From CALGFH01 sp036003705 (GTDB lineage: Bacteria; Actinomycetota; CALGFH01): DNA of 49,912 nt. The stretch lies in NCBI GenBank assembly GCA_036003705.1, contig DASYSE010000081.1, forward strand, positions 1 through 49,912. Reading direction: 5' to 3'. Shown piece after piece: positions 6,546-14,340 of this stretch (within the stretch, counting starts at the first letter, position 1; each line of letters opens with the position of its first letter). Both the position numbers and the translations under genes were made by a program. A model generated the notes under the pieces. That model ran no database searches. It saw only the letters and a program-made list of their open reading frames with translations, and was not told the DNA's origin.

Positions 6546-6980
6546 ATGGCCGCAACCCGACGCAGGGGGACCAGACCGGACTTCAAGCCCGACTGGGAAC
6601 CGTTCAGCCTGCCCGAGGATGAGGTGCTGCGACGCGGCGGAGCCCTGTTCGACGCCGGCATGTACTGGGAGGCGCACGAGGTCTGGGAGGAGGTCTGGCG
6701 GATGCGCAAGGGCCGCCCCGACCGCGACTTCCTCAAGGGCATCATCCAGGGCGCGGCCGGCATGTGGCACGCCACCCAGGGCAACTACAAAGGCGCGGTC
6801 AGTGTGCTCTCCAGGGCCGTCGAGTACCTGGAGCCCTACCGGCCGGCCAAGGACGGCATCGACGTCGACCGCCTGGCCGACGCCCTGCAGGAGGCGGTCG
6901 AGGCCTGCCGGGCGGCCAGGGACGGCGGGGCGGCGCCCCAGCTCAAGATGGTCAAGCTCGAGCTCGGCGGCGCCCGGTGA
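6546..6980 (+). CDS. DUF309 domain protein
   Basis: A 144-residue protein whose core matches DUF309: FDAGMYWEAHEVWEEVWR, with the conserved H-E-x-W-E residues, then FLKGIIQGAAGMWHATQGN and a helix with AVEYLEPY. The family is an all-helical bundle of unknown function found in many bacteria. The conserved histidine and glutamates suggest a metal or ligand site, but that is not established. The start codon appears leaderless (TACGAT box 6 nt upstream). The stop overlaps the GTG of the OB-fold gene by GTGA, so the two are translationally coupled. Confidence 0.85.
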   Translation: MAATRRRGTRPDFKPDWEPFSLPEDEVLRRGGALFDAGMYWEAHEVWEEVWRMRKGRPDRDFLKGIIQGAAGMWHATQGNYKGAVSVLSRAVEYLEPYRPAKDGIDVDRLADALQEAVEACRAARDGGAAPQLKMVKLELGGAR

Positions 6981-7249
6981 ACCACGAGATCACGCCGATG
7001 GGAGAGGCGCGGGCCAGGGTGCGGGCGCGGTTCCAGGGCCAGATCCGTCGGATCCGCATCCAGCCCCAGGCCGCCGTGCCCACCCTCGAGGTCGTGCTCG
7101 AGGACGACACCGGGCGGGTGTCGGCCCTGTTCATGGGCAGGCGCGGCATCGCCGGGGTGGAATGCGGGGGCAGGCTGGCCATCGAGGGGACCCCGGTGGC
7201 CAGCGACCGCGGCCTGACCCTCTACAACCCCGTCTACGACCTACTGTAG
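6977..7249 (+). CDS. OB-fold nucleic-acid-binding domain protein
   Basis: A 90-residue protein that starts at GTG 6977, overlapping the previous stop. It consists of one OB fold: RVRARFQGQIRRIRIQP, LEVVLEDDTGRVSALFMGRR, then RLAIEGTPVASDRGLTLYNP. It resembles the small actinobacterial OB-fold protein that accompanies ceoB/ceoC (Rv2694c-type in M. tuberculosis, from memory). The next gene, ceoC, is on the opposite strand and the two 3' ends overlap by 9 bp, so full-length transcripts of either would be antisense to the other. The function is unknown; binding RecG-like or single-stranded nucleic acid is suggested only by the fold. Confidence 0.8.
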   Translation: MNHEITPMGEARARVRARFQGQIRRIRIQPQAAVPTLEVVLEDDTGRVSALFMGRRGIAGVECGGRLAIEGTPVASDRGLTLYNPVYDLL

Positions 7250-7990
7250 CCGCTGCTCGGCCGGCTCGGCCGGCTTGTCCTCGGTGTCGTCGTCCGGCTC
7301 GTCCTCGTCGTCGGGAGCCTCGTCGGGCTCGCCGACCAGGGCCTGGCGGACCTGGCTCTCGCTACCCTCCGAGCTGACCACCAGGACCTCGTCGCCGGCG
7401 GCGAACACGGTGTCTTCCTTGGGCACCACCACGTGGCCCTCCCTGACCACCGCGACGGCGGCCGCGTCCACCGGCAGGGCCAGGTCGCGGAGGGTCCGGC
7501 CGACCGAGCCCGACCGGTCGGCCAGGGTGACCGCGTGCAGCGACACGTGCCCGCGCTCGAACTGCATCACCCTGATCATGCTGCCGACGGTCACGGCCTC
7601 CTCGACCAGCGACCGCAGGATGTGCGGGGTGGAGACGGCGACGTCCACCCCCCATGCCTCGTTGAACAGCCCGTGGTTCTTGGGGTTGTTGACCCGCGCG
7701 ACCACCCGGGGCACGGCGAACTCCTGCTTGGCCAGCAGCGAGATGACCAGGTTGTCCTCGTCGTCGCCGGTGGCCGCGACCATCACGTCGGCGTGGGCGA
7801 TCCCGGCCATGACCAGCGAGAGGACCTCGCAGGCGTCGAACGGGAACCATTCGGCCTCCTTCAGGGCCGGCCGGGCCACCTGCACGATGTGCAGGTCCTT
7901 CTCGATCATGGTCACCTGGTGGCCCGCGGCCAGCAGGTCGGCGGCGATGAACTGGCCGACGTTGCCTGCCCCGGCGATCGCGACCCTCAC
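7241..7990 (-). CDS. ceoC: TrkA-family potassium-uptake regulator (CeoC-like)
   Basis: A 249-residue RCK protein. The N-terminal Rossmann motif AIAGAGNVGQFIAADLL with an acidic residue after strand 2 (IEK) indicates NAD(H) binding. VAATGDDEDNL and VPRVVARVNNPKN are TrkA_N signatures, and residues 140-215 form TrkA_C, a ligand-binding domain. The last 35 residues are highly acidic (DEAPDDEDEPDDDTEDKP) and probably disordered. Such proteins gate Trk/Ktr-type channels or related transporters. Its GTG start overlaps the ceoB stop (GTGA), so it is coupled to ceoB. It shares 42-nt and 37-nt identical stretches with the truncated trkA copy at 2462-2983. Confidence 0.88.
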   Translation of the reverse strand: MRVAIAGAGNVGQFIAADLLAAGHQVTMIEKDLHIVQVARPALKEAEWFPFDACEVLSLVMAGIAHADVMVAATGDDEDNLVISLLAKQEFAVPRVVARVNNPKNHGLFNEAWGVDVAVSTPHILRSLVEEAVTVGSMIRVMQFERGHVSLHAVTLADRSGSVGRTLRDLALPVDAAAVAVVREGHVVVPKEDTVFAAGDEVLVVSSEGSESQVRQALVGEPDEAPDDEDEPDDDTEDKPAEPAEQRLQ

Positions 7991-8685
7991 CCGCGTACCT
8001 CCTGGGCCTCGGCCGCCTGGTCCAGGCGGTCGCGGCGGGCGGCGAGGACCCGCGGCCGCAGCTCCTGCAGGCCGTCGTCGTCCACCGCCAGGTGCACCTG
8101 GTCACCCTCCTGCAGCGTCATCCCCGGGCCGACGATGCGGGCGTGCCCGATGCGGGTCACCCCGACCACCCGGCGGTGGCCATCGGCCTCCAGCTCCTCC
8201 ACCTTCCAGCCGGCCCACTCGGTCGGAAGGACCAGGGTGATGAGGGCGATCTCGGCGTTGGGGTCGCGCCAGTCCGAGGCCACCTGGTCGGGAATCAGCA
8301 CCCGCATCACCTGGTCGGTGGTCCACTTCACGGTGGCGACCGTCGGGATCCCCAGACGCTGGTAGATCTCGGCACGGCGGGGATCGTAGATGCGGGCCAC
8401 CACCAGCGGGACCTCGAACTTCTCCCTGGCCAGGCGGGCGGCGACGATGTTGGAGTTGTCGCCGTTGGAGACGGCCGCGAACGCCTCCGCCCGCTCGATC
8501 CCGGCCTCGCGCTGGATGTCCTCGTCGAACCCGTAGCCTTCGACCTTCTGGCCCTTGAACTGGTACCTGAGCATCCGGAACGCGGACGGGTTCTTGTCGA
8601 TCACCGCCACCGTGTGCTCGCCCATCTCCAGCCGGGCGGCCAGCTCCGATCCGACGCGGCCGCAGCCCATGATCACGACGTGCAC
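7987..8685 (-). CDS. ceoB: TrkA-family potassium-uptake regulator (CeoB-like)
   Basis: A 232-residue RCK protein, VHVVIMGCGRVGSELAARL at the N-terminus with acidic VIDKNP after strand 2 (NAD(H) binding), then YGFDEDIQREAGIERA, SNGDNSNIVAARLAREKF and VARIYDPRRAEIY, all typical of TrkA_N in CeoB. TrkA_C occupies about residues 140-215. GTG 8685 is chosen because AGGAAGG lies 7 nt upstream; a longer frame to 8754 lacks this. A TACGAT box at 8723-8718 would give a leader of about 26 nt. CeoB and CeoC probably form a hetero-complex that regulates a potassium transporter, most simply the KimA-like protein two genes upstream. Confidence 0.88.
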   Translation of the reverse strand: MHVVIMGCGRVGSELAARLEMGEHTVAVIDKNPSAFRMLRYQFKGQKVEGYGFDEDIQREAGIERAEAFAAVSNGDNSNIVAARLAREKFEVPLVVARIYDPRRAEIYQRLGIPTVATVKWTTDQVMRVLIPDQVASDWRDPNAEIALITLVLPTEWAGWKVEELEADGHRRVVGVTRIGHARIVGPGMTLQEGDQVHLAVDDDGLQELRPRVLAARRDRLDQAAEAQEVRG

Positions 8686-8791
8686 CGGGCACCTTCCTGT
8701 TCGAGCGACGGGCGCCATCGTATCCGACAGCGCGACGGTGGCTGCCGACGCCACCGAGGAGCGCCTGCGCCAGGGGTGAGGCGACGCGTCA

Positions 8792-10210
8792 CTAGGGCGA
8801 TCTGATGGCCATGAACTCGCTGGTGTCGTCGCCCTTGCGGCGTTCCTCGCCGGAGACCCGCTGGTCGCCCAGGCGGCGGGGACGGCCCTGCTCGCTCCAG
8901 CGCTCGATCAGGTACGGCTTGGCGGCCAGGAACACCTCGGCGAACGCCTCGATCCGCTCCTCGGCCTGCTCGGGGGTGTCGTCGGCGGCCTCGTTGACGA
9001 AGGTGGCCGTGCGGGCGAAGTACAGCGGGATCATCGAGGAGACCAGCCGGTCGTGGTCGATCGCCTGGGCGTTGTAGGCCAGCAGGTAGTCGTAGCAGAT
9101 CCGGGCCCACAGCTCGACCGGCAGCACGAACCCCTCCGGCCGTTCGCTCGCCCGGTGGATGGCCTCCTTGACCCCGTCGAGGTGCTGGGCCGCCAGCACC
9201 TCGCGCCACAGCTCGTGCTCGTCGACATAGCCCTCCACGAACCGCCACACCAGCCGATCGAGGTTGACCCGGATCTCCTCGGTCGAGCTGGCCGTGCGGA
9301 AGCCGAAGGTCGGGACGTCCTGGATGCCGTCGGCCTCGATCCAGCGGTCGACGTAGCGGCCGGCGAGGGCGAACAGGCTCCCGACCACCTGGCGGAACAT
9401 CGGCCCGAGGTCGCGGCCCGGGTCCTTGGCGTCGTGGAGCTTGGCCCCGAGCACGCTCTGGCAGACGCTGAACCCCTCGGACAGGGCCACCGTCGTCATC
9501 CAGATGTCGACCCCGAACCGGGCCACGTCGGTGCTCCACACCTGCTTGCCGGCCCAATGGGCGGCCAGGCGGCCCGAGAAGCCGAAGTCGCCGCCGATCG
9601 GCTGGCGCAGCCGCCGCCCGTACAGGGCCGCGGTCAGCGGGAAGGCGATCGAGTTGGTGATGGTGCCGTCCAGCTTGTGCCGCGCGTACAGCGGCGTGAC
9701 CAGGTCGTAGCCATGGTCCAGGACGGGGCCGACCAGGCGGTCGATCCATGCCGGGCTGACCGAGCGGAGGTCGGCGTCCAGCACCGCGCAGCTCCGGGCG
9801 CCGACGGCGGCGGCCAGCTCGAAGATGGCCCGGAAGGCCGAGCCCTTGCCGGACAGGCCGATGTAGGTGAGGGCCAGCTTGTCGGGACGCTCGACCTTCG
9901 GGTCGAGCAGCAGCAGCTCCTCGTCTCCTTCGGTGGTCGCGGCCATGGCGGCCTGCACCGTCCCGTCGGGCGAGCTGCCGTCGGAGACGGCGATCAGGCA
10001 GCGGCGGTCCGGGAAGTGCTTGCGCAGGCCGGCCTCCACGGCCCGGACGACATGGCCGATCGTCCGGGCGTTCTGGAACGACGGGATGCCGACCAGGACG
10101 TCGACGGGACGGTCGCCGTCAAGCAGTGCTGCGGCGTCATCGCTGAGCACGCCGTGCGACAGGCGCTCCAAGAGTGGCTCCCCCCTCGGGATCTGGGCTG
10201 GTGGCCGCAT
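8792..10210 (-). CDS. GT2-like glycosyltransferase resembling mannosylglycerate synthase
   Basis: A soluble 472-residue nucleotide-sugar transferase. The GT-A N-terminus VDVLVGIPSFQNARTIGHVV is followed by VSDGSSPDGT, SGKGSAFRAIF and the metal-binding VLDADLRSVSPAWIDR. Later segments LRQPIGGDFGFSG, FGVDIWMTTVALSEGFSV and LGAKLHDAKDP parallel the acceptor-site region of GT78/GT81 enzymes (mannosylglycerate or glucosyl-3-phosphoglycerate synthases), as I remember them. The C-terminal 150 residues are helical and extra. No membrane helix is seen. The ATG lies 6 nt after the kimA stop, with GAGGGAGA overlapping that stop, so it is cotranscribed with a potassium transporter. A compatible-solute role fits the context but is inferred. 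Confidence 0.75.
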   Translation of the reverse strand: MRPPAQIPRGEPLLERLSHGVLSDDAAALLDGDRPVDVLVGIPSFQNARTIGHVVRAVEAGLRKHFPDRRCLIAVSDGSSPDGTVQAAMAATTEGDEELLLLDPKVERPDKLALTYIGLSGKGSAFRAIFELAAAVGARSCAVLDADLRSVSPAWIDRLVGPVLDHGYDLVTPLYARHKLDGTITNSIAFPLTAALYGRRLRQPIGGDFGFSGRLAAHWAGKQVWSTDVARFGVDIWMTTVALSEGFSVCQSVLGAKLHDAKDPGRDLGPMFRQVVGSLFALAGRYVDRWIEADGIQDVPTFGFRTASSTEEIRVNLDRLVWRFVEGYVDEHELWREVLAAQHLDGVKEAIHRASERPEGFVLPVELWARICYDYLLAYNAQAIDHDRLVSSMIPLYFARTATFVNEAADDTPEQAEERIEAFAEVFLAAKPYLIERWSEQGRPRRLGDQRVSGEERRKGDDTSEFMAIRSP

Positions 10211-10216
10211 TCTCCC

Positions 10217-12190
10217 TCACCCAGAGGGGACCGAGCGCAGAAGGGGCCGCCGGCCCAGGCGGAAGGGCACGATGGTGACGTTGACGCCGTCCATGCTGCC
10301 GAGCGCCCGGACCAGCCCGGCCGAGGAGTTGTCGTGCAGCACCCGGCGCCACAAGGTGGCGTAGCGGCGCTTGGGCACCAGCACGGTGACCTCGGTGTCT
10401 GGCCGGAGCAGTTCGGCGATGGTCGCCTGGGTGGTGGCCAGCAGGTTGCGGTCGGGTGCGTCGACCACCTCCAGCGGGGCCGGCATGTTCACCCGCGCCC
10501 ACAACGACGACAGCTCCCGCGCCCGTTCCGGGTCGACGGCGATGTGCAGGGCGGTGAGGCGCAGCGGGTTGAGCTGGCGGGCGTACTGCAGCGCGCCGAT
10601 CGTCGCCCGGTCGAGCGCCTCGACCAGCACCACCACCTCGTGGCGGGGCTTGGGCGGGGCCAGCCGGTGGCTGACCTCCACCTCCAGCTCGCCCAGCTCC
10701 CCCCTGTAGGTGCCCTGGGTGCGCAGCAGCAGCCAGACCAGCAGCGGCACCGCGACCACCACCATCCAGGCCCCGTGGGTGAACTTGGTGATCGTGATGA
10801 CGATCAGGACCAGCAGCGTCACGGTCGCCCCGACGCCGTTGACGAGCAGGCCGTTGCGCCAGCCCGGCTGCCGCAACCGCAGGTGGCGCCGGGTCATGCC
10901 CGCCTGGGCGAGCGTGAACGAGGTCACCACCCCGATGGCGTACAGCGGGATCAGGGCGTGGACGCTGGCGTGGAAGGCGACGACCAGGAAGACCGCGCCG
11001 GCGGCCAGCACAAGGATCCCGTTGGAGTAGACCAGCCGGTGCCCGCGCTTGCGCAGCTGCCGGGGCATGAGCGAATCCTGGGCGGCGAACGAGGCCAGGA
11101 TCGGGAAGCCGTTGAACGCGGTGTTGGCCGCAAGGACCAGGATGAACAGGGTGGCGATCTGCACGAACACGAACAGGGCATGCCCGATGAAGCCCGCGCC
11201 GAGGACGTGCTGGGTGAGCTGGGCGACCAGGGTCGGGTGCCCCGACCTGAACGGGCGGGCGTCAACCTGGATGGCCAGGTAGGTGATGCCGATGAACAGG
11301 AAGCCCATGATCAGCGCCATCGCCACCAGGGTGCGCTGGGCGTTCCGGGCCTCCGGCTTCTTGAACGCCGGCACGCCGTCGGCGATCGCCTCGACCCCGG
11401 TGAGCGCGGTGGTCCCGGCCGCGTAGGCGTGCATGAGCAGGAACAGCGACACCGCGGCGAGCGGCTCGCCGACGCCGGCCAGCTCCTGGGTCTGCGCCGG
11501 GCTGTAGGCGATGCTGTCGACCTGGCCGGAGAGAACGCGGTAGACGCCGAGCACCACCACGCCGCCCAGGCTGGCGATGTAGACGTAGGTGGGCACGGCG
11601 AAGAGCTTGCCCGACTCGCGGATCCCGCGCAGGTTCCCCCACATCAGCAGGATGATGAACGCGACCGAGATCTCGACGCGGAGGTCCTGGAGGCCCGGGA
11701 TCGCCGAGGCCAGCGCGGCCGTCCCGGCCGAGACGCTGACGGCGACGGTGAGCACGTAGTCGACCAGCAGGGCGGCCGCGCAGACGGCCGCCAGCGATCC
11801 GCCGAGGTTGTCGCGGGTCACCATGTAGGCCCCGCCGCCCTGCGGATAGGCGGCGATCACCTGCCGGTAGGACAGGACGAGGATGAGCAGCAGCACCGCC
11901 ACCCCGGCGGCCAGCGGCAGCGACAGCCCGATCGCCGCCGTGCCGGCGCCGACCAGCACCAGCAGCATCTCCTCGGTGGCGTAGGCGGTCGAAGAGATCG
12001 GGTCGGAGGAGAACACGGCCAGCGCCACCCGCTTGCTGATCCGCTCGTGGGCAAGCTGGGCGGTCTTGAACGGCGGGCCGAGCAGCAGCCGCTTGGCCCG
12101 GTAGCCGAGCGACTGGTAGAGCTCCTCGGCCTCGGGTCGCGGCAGGCGCTGCAGGGTCGGTTTGGCTTTCGGCTCGAGATCTGTGGCCAT
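10217..12190 (-). CDS. kimA: KimA-like APC-superfamily potassium transporter
   Basis: A 657-residue protein with about 12 membrane helices (residues 60-500) and a cytosolic C-terminal Usp-like domain (about 530-650). Diagnostic segments match Bacillus KimA (YdaO): ALAVFSSDPISSTAYATEEM, AAYPQGGGAYMV, LVDYVLTVAVSVSAGT, GTTALTGVEAIADGVPAFK and VLAANTAFNGFPIL. KimA is a high-affinity, proton-coupled potassium importer controlled by c-di-AMP in Firmicutes. ATG 12190 has GGAGCAGGAG just upstream; a TAGGCT box at 12227-12222 could be its -10. It heads a minus-strand operon with the glycosyltransferase, ceoB and ceoC. Older annotation would call it an amino-acid permease. The substrate is inferred from similarity and from RCK neighbours. 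Confidence 0.85.
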   Translation of the reverse strand: MATDLEPKAKPTLQRLPRPEAEELYQSLGYRAKRLLLGPPFKTAQLAHERISKRVALAVFSSDPISSTAYATEEMLLVLVGAGTAAIGLSLPLAAGVAVLLLILVLSYRQVIAAYPQGGGAYMVTRDNLGGSLAAVCAAALLVDYVLTVAVSVSAGTAALASAIPGLQDLRVEISVAFIILLMWGNLRGIRESGKLFAVPTYVYIASLGGVVVLGVYRVLSGQVDSIAYSPAQTQELAGVGEPLAAVSLFLLMHAYAAGTTALTGVEAIADGVPAFKKPEARNAQRTLVAMALIMGFLFIGITYLAIQVDARPFRSGHPTLVAQLTQHVLGAGFIGHALFVFVQIATLFILVLAANTAFNGFPILASFAAQDSLMPRQLRKRGHRLVYSNGILVLAAGAVFLVVAFHASVHALIPLYAIGVVTSFTLAQAGMTRRHLRLRQPGWRNGLLVNGVGATVTLLVLIVITITKFTHGAWMVVVAVPLLVWLLLRTQGTYRGELGELEVEVSHRLAPPKPRHEVVVLVEALDRATIGALQYARQLNPLRLTALHIAVDPERARELSSLWARVNMPAPLEVVDAPDRNLLATTQATIAELLRPDTEVTVLVPKRRYATLWRRVLHDNSSAGLVRALGSMDGVNVTIVPFRLGRRPLLRSVPSG

Positions 12191-12221
12191 GACTCCTGCT
12201 CCGGTGCGGACTCCGGTCCAT

Positions 12222-12227
12222 AGCCTA
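12222..12227 (-). promoter_or_regulatory. Possible -10 (TAGGCT) of the kimA operon
   Basis: TAGGCT lies about 32 nt upstream of the kimA ATG, leaving room for a short leader that carries GGAGCAGGAG. The same hexamer occurs as the putative -10 of the yqeY gene. No clear -35 element. Confidence 0.35.
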
Positions 12228-12343
12228 CCGCCGGCCCTGCCGGCCGACGGGGCCAGGCGGTATGGCCGGAACGGGCTAGCCCGATCTCCTCCCGCCGAGC
12301 TATGCAAGCTCACCGCGAGCCGACGATGTTCAGGAATGTCGGT

Positions 12344-12408
12344 GGCGCCCGGGCCTCTCGGTGTGACGGGAGCGGCGGCCCTGAAGCACCTTCCACGGCC
12401 CGGGCGCC
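12344..12408 (-). repeat. GC-rich inverted repeat between yihY and kimA
   Basis: GGCGCCCGGGCC (12344-12355) and GGCCCGGGCGCC (12397-12408) are perfect 12-bp inverted arms, extendable to 15 bp with one G-U pair, around a 41-nt loop. It starts 6 nt after the stop of the YihY/BrkB gene and lies about 150 nt before kimA on the same strand. It may end yihY transcription or shape the kimA leader. No T-tract follows. Confidence 0.6.
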
Positions 12409-12413
12409 GCCGT

Positions 12414-13346
12414 CTAACCGGTCAGACCAGGCACGTTCGGCATGATGGACTCGCCGCGACCGCGCCGGTCGAGGACGACGTTGAGCGCGGCCCCGTAGAG
12501 GATCAGCTGCCCGAAGAAGCCGAGCCAGACCAGCAGCAGCACCACCGAGACCAGTGACCGGGGCAGCGCGCCGATGCCGGCGGACTGGCCGGCCCAGTAG
12601 TCGAACCCCCGCTTGAGCAGGTAGAACCCGACGGCGCCGAAGCCGGCGCCGGGAAGCTGGCTCAGCCAGGAATGCCGGCGAGCCGGCAGCAGCCGGTACA
12701 GCAGCAGCAGCACGATCAGCATCGAGCTCGGCCCGGCCAGCTCCTCGATCAGCTCGATGACCGGGCTGGTCGGCTGGATGTCGAGCGTCCGCTGGGCGGT
12801 GGCCGACACCCAGATGGTGAGCAGGGCCGAGCCCAGCAGCACCGAGCCGAGCATCACCACGATCAGGATGTTGACGATCTTCTGGCCGACCGGGTTGCGC
12901 CCGGTGGGCACCTCCCACATCCGGTTCATGCAGGCGGTCATCGCCCCCACGAACCCGCTGCCGGCGTAGAAGGTGCTGAGCAGACCGAACACCCCGAGGA
13001 CGCCGCGGTTCTCGATGATCTGCGTGATGACCTCGTTGAACACGTCGCTGCCGATGCCGGGGAAGACCTGGTTGAGCGCGTTGGCCACCGTCTCGGGGGC
13101 CTCCGGCTCACCACTGAGGAAGGTGCCGAGCACGAACGCCGCCACCATCAGCAGCGGCAGCAGCGACAGGAAGGTGTAGTAGGCCATGCTGCCCGACAGC
13201 AGTGTGCCCTCGGCCCTGGAGAAGGTCTGCACCACCGCCCACGGAAAGCGCGTGTAGCGGTTGCCGGCCAGCCAACGGTAGAGCCGGGCGATCGCCTGCT
13301 CGATCCGGGCTTCCGGCCCGCGGGGCTCGGCATCGACCTTCGCCAT
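12414..13346 (-). CDS. YihY/BrkB-family inner membrane protein
   Basis: A 310-residue integral membrane protein of the YihY/virulence factor BrkB family. Six hydrophobic segments are seen: GSMAYYTFLSLLPLLMVAAFV, the VFGLLSTFYAGSGFVGAM region, IVNILIVVMLGSVLLGSALL, SSMLIVLLLLYRLLP, LPGAGFGAVGFYLL and LVSVVLLLVWLGFFGQLILYGAALN. The RMWEVPTGRNPVGQK loop is typical. The function is not settled; older RNase BN claims were withdrawn and a flippase or transport role is often proposed. ATG 13346 is preferred because GAGGAGAGGA precedes it. A TACCAT box lies 5 nt before an in-frame TTG (13364), which is an alternative leaderless start. It follows the phosphoesterase gene by 34 bp on the same strand. 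Confidence 0.88.
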   Translation of the reverse strand: MAKVDAEPRGPEARIEQAIARLYRWLAGNRYTRFPWAVVQTFSRAEGTLLSGSMAYYTFLSLLPLLMVAAFVLGTFLSGEPEAPETVANALNQVFPGIGSDVFNEVITQIIENRGVLGVFGLLSTFYAGSGFVGAMTACMNRMWEVPTGRNPVGQKIVNILIVVMLGSVLLGSALLTIWVSATAQRTLDIQPTSPVIELIEELAGPSSMLIVLLLLYRLLPARRHSWLSQLPGAGFGAVGFYLLKRGFDYWAGQSAGIGALPRSLVSVVLLLVWLGFFGQLILYGAALNVVLDRRGRGESIMPNVPGLTG

Positions 13347-13380
13347 CCACCGTCCTCTCCTCAAGGACGATGGTAGATGG

Positions 13381-14274
13381 TCAGGCCCTCGGGACCACCG
13401 TGAGCAGCGACGCCTCGGGGCGGCAGGCGAACCGGAACGGGGCGTACTTGCTGGTCCCGAGGCCGGCGCTGACGTGCAGCCAGCTCGAACCCCAGCGCGA
13501 CAGCCCGCGCACCTGGTTCCGCGGCAGGTCGCAGTTGGTCACCAGCGCCCCGACCCCAGGCACGCGCACCTGGCCGCCGTGGGTGTGGCCGGCCAGCAGC
13601 AGCGGGTACCCGTTGCGCTCGAAGGCGTCAAGGGCATGCCGGTAGGGGCTGTGCACCACCCCGACGCGCAGCCGCGGCCCCTGCCCGTTGGGCGGGACGG
13701 CGACGGCGGGGTCGTCGCGGCGGATGTGCGGGTCGTCCATGCCGGCCAGCTCGATGTCGCCGAGCCGGCCGCGGCGGTTGGACAGCACCGTCCAGCCCCT
13801 CGCCTCCAGGCCGGCGACCAGCTCCCGCCACGGGTTGCGCCCGGAGCTTCGGTGCCGCCGCGAGCTCGGCCCGAGGAAGTAGGTGAGCGGGCTGCGGAAC
13901 CGCGGCGCCCAGTAGTCGTTGGAGCCGAGCACCGCCACCGCCCCCAGCCGGGGCCGGAAGCGGCCGAGGGCGTCGAGCACGGGGTCGAGCCCGCCCGGCT
14001 CGCCGAGCATGTCCCCGGTCAGCACCACCAGGTCGACCGGCTCGGTGGCCAGCCGCTCCAGGAACTCCACCCGCCGGGAGTCGGTGACCGTCAGGTGCAG
14101 GTCCGAGAGGTGCAGCAGGGTGAGCGGCGGCTGCCCCGGTTCCAGCAGCGCGACCCGCTCCCGCCGCAGCCGGTACCAGTCCCGCTCGACCAGCACCCCG
14201 TAGGCGACACAGCCAGTCCCGGCCGCGGCGACCATCCCCGCCAGCAGACCAACCTTCGAAGCGGCTCCTGGCAT
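13381..14274 (-). CDS. Membrane-anchored metallophosphoesterase
   Basis: A 297-residue calcineurin-like phosphoesterase with an N-terminal hydrophobic segment (LLAGMVAAAGTGCVAYGVL). Metal-ligand motifs appear in order: LLHLSDLHLT (D-x-H), VVLTGDMLGEPGG (GDxx), VLGSNDYW (GN[HD]-like), VGVVHSPYR and LLLAGHTHGGQVRVPG (GHTHxGQ). This matches YkuE/YaeI-type enzymes acting on lipid or nucleotide phosphates at the membrane. GTAGGAGC precedes the ATG at a good distance. In M. tuberculosis a similar phosphoesterase (Rv3683) neighbours ponA2; here the PBP gene is about 500 bp away across yqeY, so the neighbourhood is partly conserved. Confidence 0.9.
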   Translation of the reverse strand: MPGAASKVGLLAGMVAAAGTGCVAYGVLVERDWYRLRRERVALLEPGQPPLTLLHLSDLHLTVTDSRRVEFLERLATEPVDLVVLTGDMLGEPGGLDPVLDALGRFRPRLGAVAVLGSNDYWAPRFRSPLTYFLGPSSRRHRSSGRNPWRELVAGLEARGWTVLSNRRGRLGDIELAGMDDPHIRRDDPAVAVPPNGQGPRLRVGVVHSPYRHALDAFERNGYPLLLAGHTHGGQVRVPGVGALVTNCDLPRNQVRGLSRWGSSWLHVSAGLGTSKYAPFRFACRPEASLLTVVPRA

Positions 14275-14328
14275 GCGGTCGTGCTCCTACGGGGTGGGCT
14301 TTGGGATGAACGGGGATTGTAGTAGCTG

Positions 14329-14334
14329 TAGGCT
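14329..14334 (+). promoter_or_regulatory. -10 box (TAGGCT) of probable leaderless yqeY
   Basis: TAGGCT ends 6 nt before the ATG at 14341, and there is no Shine-Dalgarno. The same spacing is seen before the DUF309, DinG-like and alpha/beta hydrolase genes. Confidence 0.5.
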
Positions 14335-14340
14335 CGCAGC

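Noticed and set aside
10217..12190. Amino-acid permease annotation for the APC protein
   Set aside because: The segments ALAVFSSDPISSTAYATEE, AYPQGGGAYMV and the C-terminal Usp-like domain fit KimA/YdaO better, and the neighbours are RCK potassium regulators.
9053..12223. A 1056-codon plus-strand open frame opposite the potassium operon
   Set aside because: It is an antisense shadow produced by high GC; its protein is a low-complexity mix rich in G, Q, R, A, D and H, while the minus strand encodes clear families with motifs.
12191..12430. c-di-AMP (ydaO-type) riboswitch upstream of kimA
   Set aside because: I could not recognise the conserved elements; only a simple long-loop hairpin is visible. 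A covariance-model search would decide.
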